Positions 63,212 through 64,000 of a stretch of 64,000 nucleotides of DNA are shown here, piece after piece. The stretch is from Alcanivorax sediminis (GTDB lineage Bacteria > Pseudomonadota > Gammaproteobacteria > Pseudomonadales > Alcanivoracaceae), in contig NZ_WIRE01000001.1 in NCBI RefSeq assembly GCF_009601165.1, forward strand, positions 620,001 to 684,000, given 5' to 3'. A program made the position numbers and the translations under genes. Every line of letters starts with the position of its first letter. Position 1 is the stretch's first letter. The notes below the pieces were generated by a model. The model made no database searches. It worked only from the letters and a program-made list of their open reading frames with translations, and was not told the DNA's origin.

Positions 63212-63828
63212 AAATCCATTGGGTCACGTCCTTTTGAGCAGAGCCGTCCTGGCCCTGTTTCCCCCTTGTTCTTTCCCAGAGGTCTCTCGGAAAAAATGCA
63301 TCAAACTGCAATGAAAAGACCGATTCCTATTCGTTCCAGATTGATTACGTCGAGAGTAAAACTGCCGTGAAGGGAATGCATGATAGGTAGAAATAATGAG
63401 GCGGAAATTGAGGTTTTTGATTTCCGGGAAATGCGACAGAGGGGATCAGAGATTGGCGCTTAACAGGTTAAAAAACCGAGTCAATTTTTTCGTCTTTTAT
63501 GAGATTCCCAAATGGGGAAAACCCATTCCTGAAATTGGGAATTTGGTACGGACAAAAATTAACAATTAGTTTTTCAAAGACTAAGAACAGGACACAAATG
63601 GAAGCGCGGCATTCCCAAAAAAAGGAATCAAAAATCATGATAATTTTTATGAGGTTGGCGACTGTCATTGAGATTTATTTACAGCTTTGCCTGCTAACCA
63701 TCGGATCTTTAGATCAAAGGGAGTCGCTTGATTCCAGATTATGAAACAGTGATTTTCATGAGGTGAAAATTTCGCTGTGAAAAAGTGTCGTTGCGGTTTT
63801 GGGAGAGTGAATGGCTGATTGGAGACTG
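63212..63828. other. AT-rich non-coding region upstream of the large secreted gene
   Basis: 617 bp without a convincing gene. It is strongly AT-rich from about 63380 to 63780. Short inverted repeats around CCCAAAT/ATTGGGAA (about 63505-63545) recur. The first ~170 bp must contain the promoter of the 979-residue gene. The rest may be the shared regulatory zone with whatever lies beyond, or a decayed insertion. Confidence 0.5.
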
Positions 63829-63861
63829 AAAAAAAGGGCGATCCGAAGATCGCCCTTTTTT
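63829..63861 (-). terminator. intrinsic terminator for the gene at the right edge
   Basis: AAAAAAAGGGCGATC pairs with GATCGCCCTTTTTT around a CGAA loop, placed just after the stop codon (63888-63890) of the minus-strand gene. Confidence 0.88.
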
Positions 63862-63887
63862 ACTGCACTGCGCATCAACGCTGAAGA

Positions 63888-64000
63888 TTACTCATAGTCG
63901 AAGGAGAAATCTTCGGCTTTCAGCTTCATGATGCTGCGGGTCGGCTTCAGGGCCGCTTCCGCGTGACCCTTGGCGCTGGGCAGCATGCGCTCGAAGTAGA
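63888..64000 (-). CDS. 3' end of a probable acyl-CoA dehydrogenase (partial)
   Basis: Only the last 36 codons are in the window. They read Y-F-E-R-M-L-P-S-A-K-G-H-A-E-A-A-L-K-P and end E-D-F-S-F-D-Y-E-stop. The Y-F-x-R-M/I-L-P-x-A helix matches the C-terminus of long acyl-CoA dehydrogenases of beta-oxidation, which would fit an alkane degrader. The rest of the gene lies beyond the right edge, so the call is tentative. Confidence 0.55.
   Translation of the reverse strand, partial: YFERMLPSAKGHAEAALKPTRSIMKLKAEDFSFDYE

Overview
The window looks like the chromosomal replication-origin region of a marine hydrocarbon-degrading gammaproteobacterium close to Alcanivorax. The main reasons are a 457-residue wax ester synthase (51680-53053) that closely matches A. 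borkumensis AtfA1 as I remember it, the order gyrB-recF-dnaN-dnaA-oriC-rpmH-rnpA-yidC-mnmE, and generally GC-rich gammaproteobacterial housekeeping genes. I had no database, so the genus is an inference.

Layout. 1-2640 is an accessory, AT-richer segment with a HigB/HigA-type toxin-antitoxin pair behind a repeat-rich operator, then a membrane-anchored coiled-coil/DUF4041/GIY-YIG protein with the architecture of the SNIPE anti-phage nuclease. 2671-21768 is mostly short envelope, lipid and stress genes: three acyltransferase-type proteins (one fused to a transporter), a START-domain protein, bacteriohemerythrin, ArfB, an SPFH protein, DUF445, a PspA homologue and TetR. tag, glyQS, gmhB, plsC and an H-NS-like gene follow (to 27356). 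27472-33994 holds gyrB, recF, dnaN and dnaA on the minus strand, and two perfect parS-like sites lie inside recF. oriC is at about 34070-34380. rpmH, rnpA, yidC and mnmE run rightwards; yidD is not between rnpA and yidC, and mnmG does not follow mnmE.

From 38825 to 44463 there is a tight four-gene operon of exported proteins. Each carries the same short motif (D-x-x-L/M-x-x-V/I-x-G) just after its signal peptide. It is the best candidate for an undescribed system. Then come a two-gene RND efflux pump, a YgjP-like metalloprotease, a cold-shock protein, a hexose-6-phosphate mutarotase, the wax ester synthase divergent from isocitrate lyase (lipid storage next to the glyoxylate shunt), and three large envelope or surface proteins (55849-63199). 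The window ends in the 3' end of a probable acyl-CoA dehydrogenase.

The intergenic DNA is unusual. Besides GTAG-type REP elements it contains three families of inverted elements whose arms are degenerate 7-bp repeats: A, CAAGCNN; B, CGAGTNN; C, GACGCNN. Family C begins directly at, or within about 16 bp of, the stop codons of at least six genes and brackets intrinsic terminators. No transposase, integrase, CRISPR array, rRNA or tRNA gene was found.
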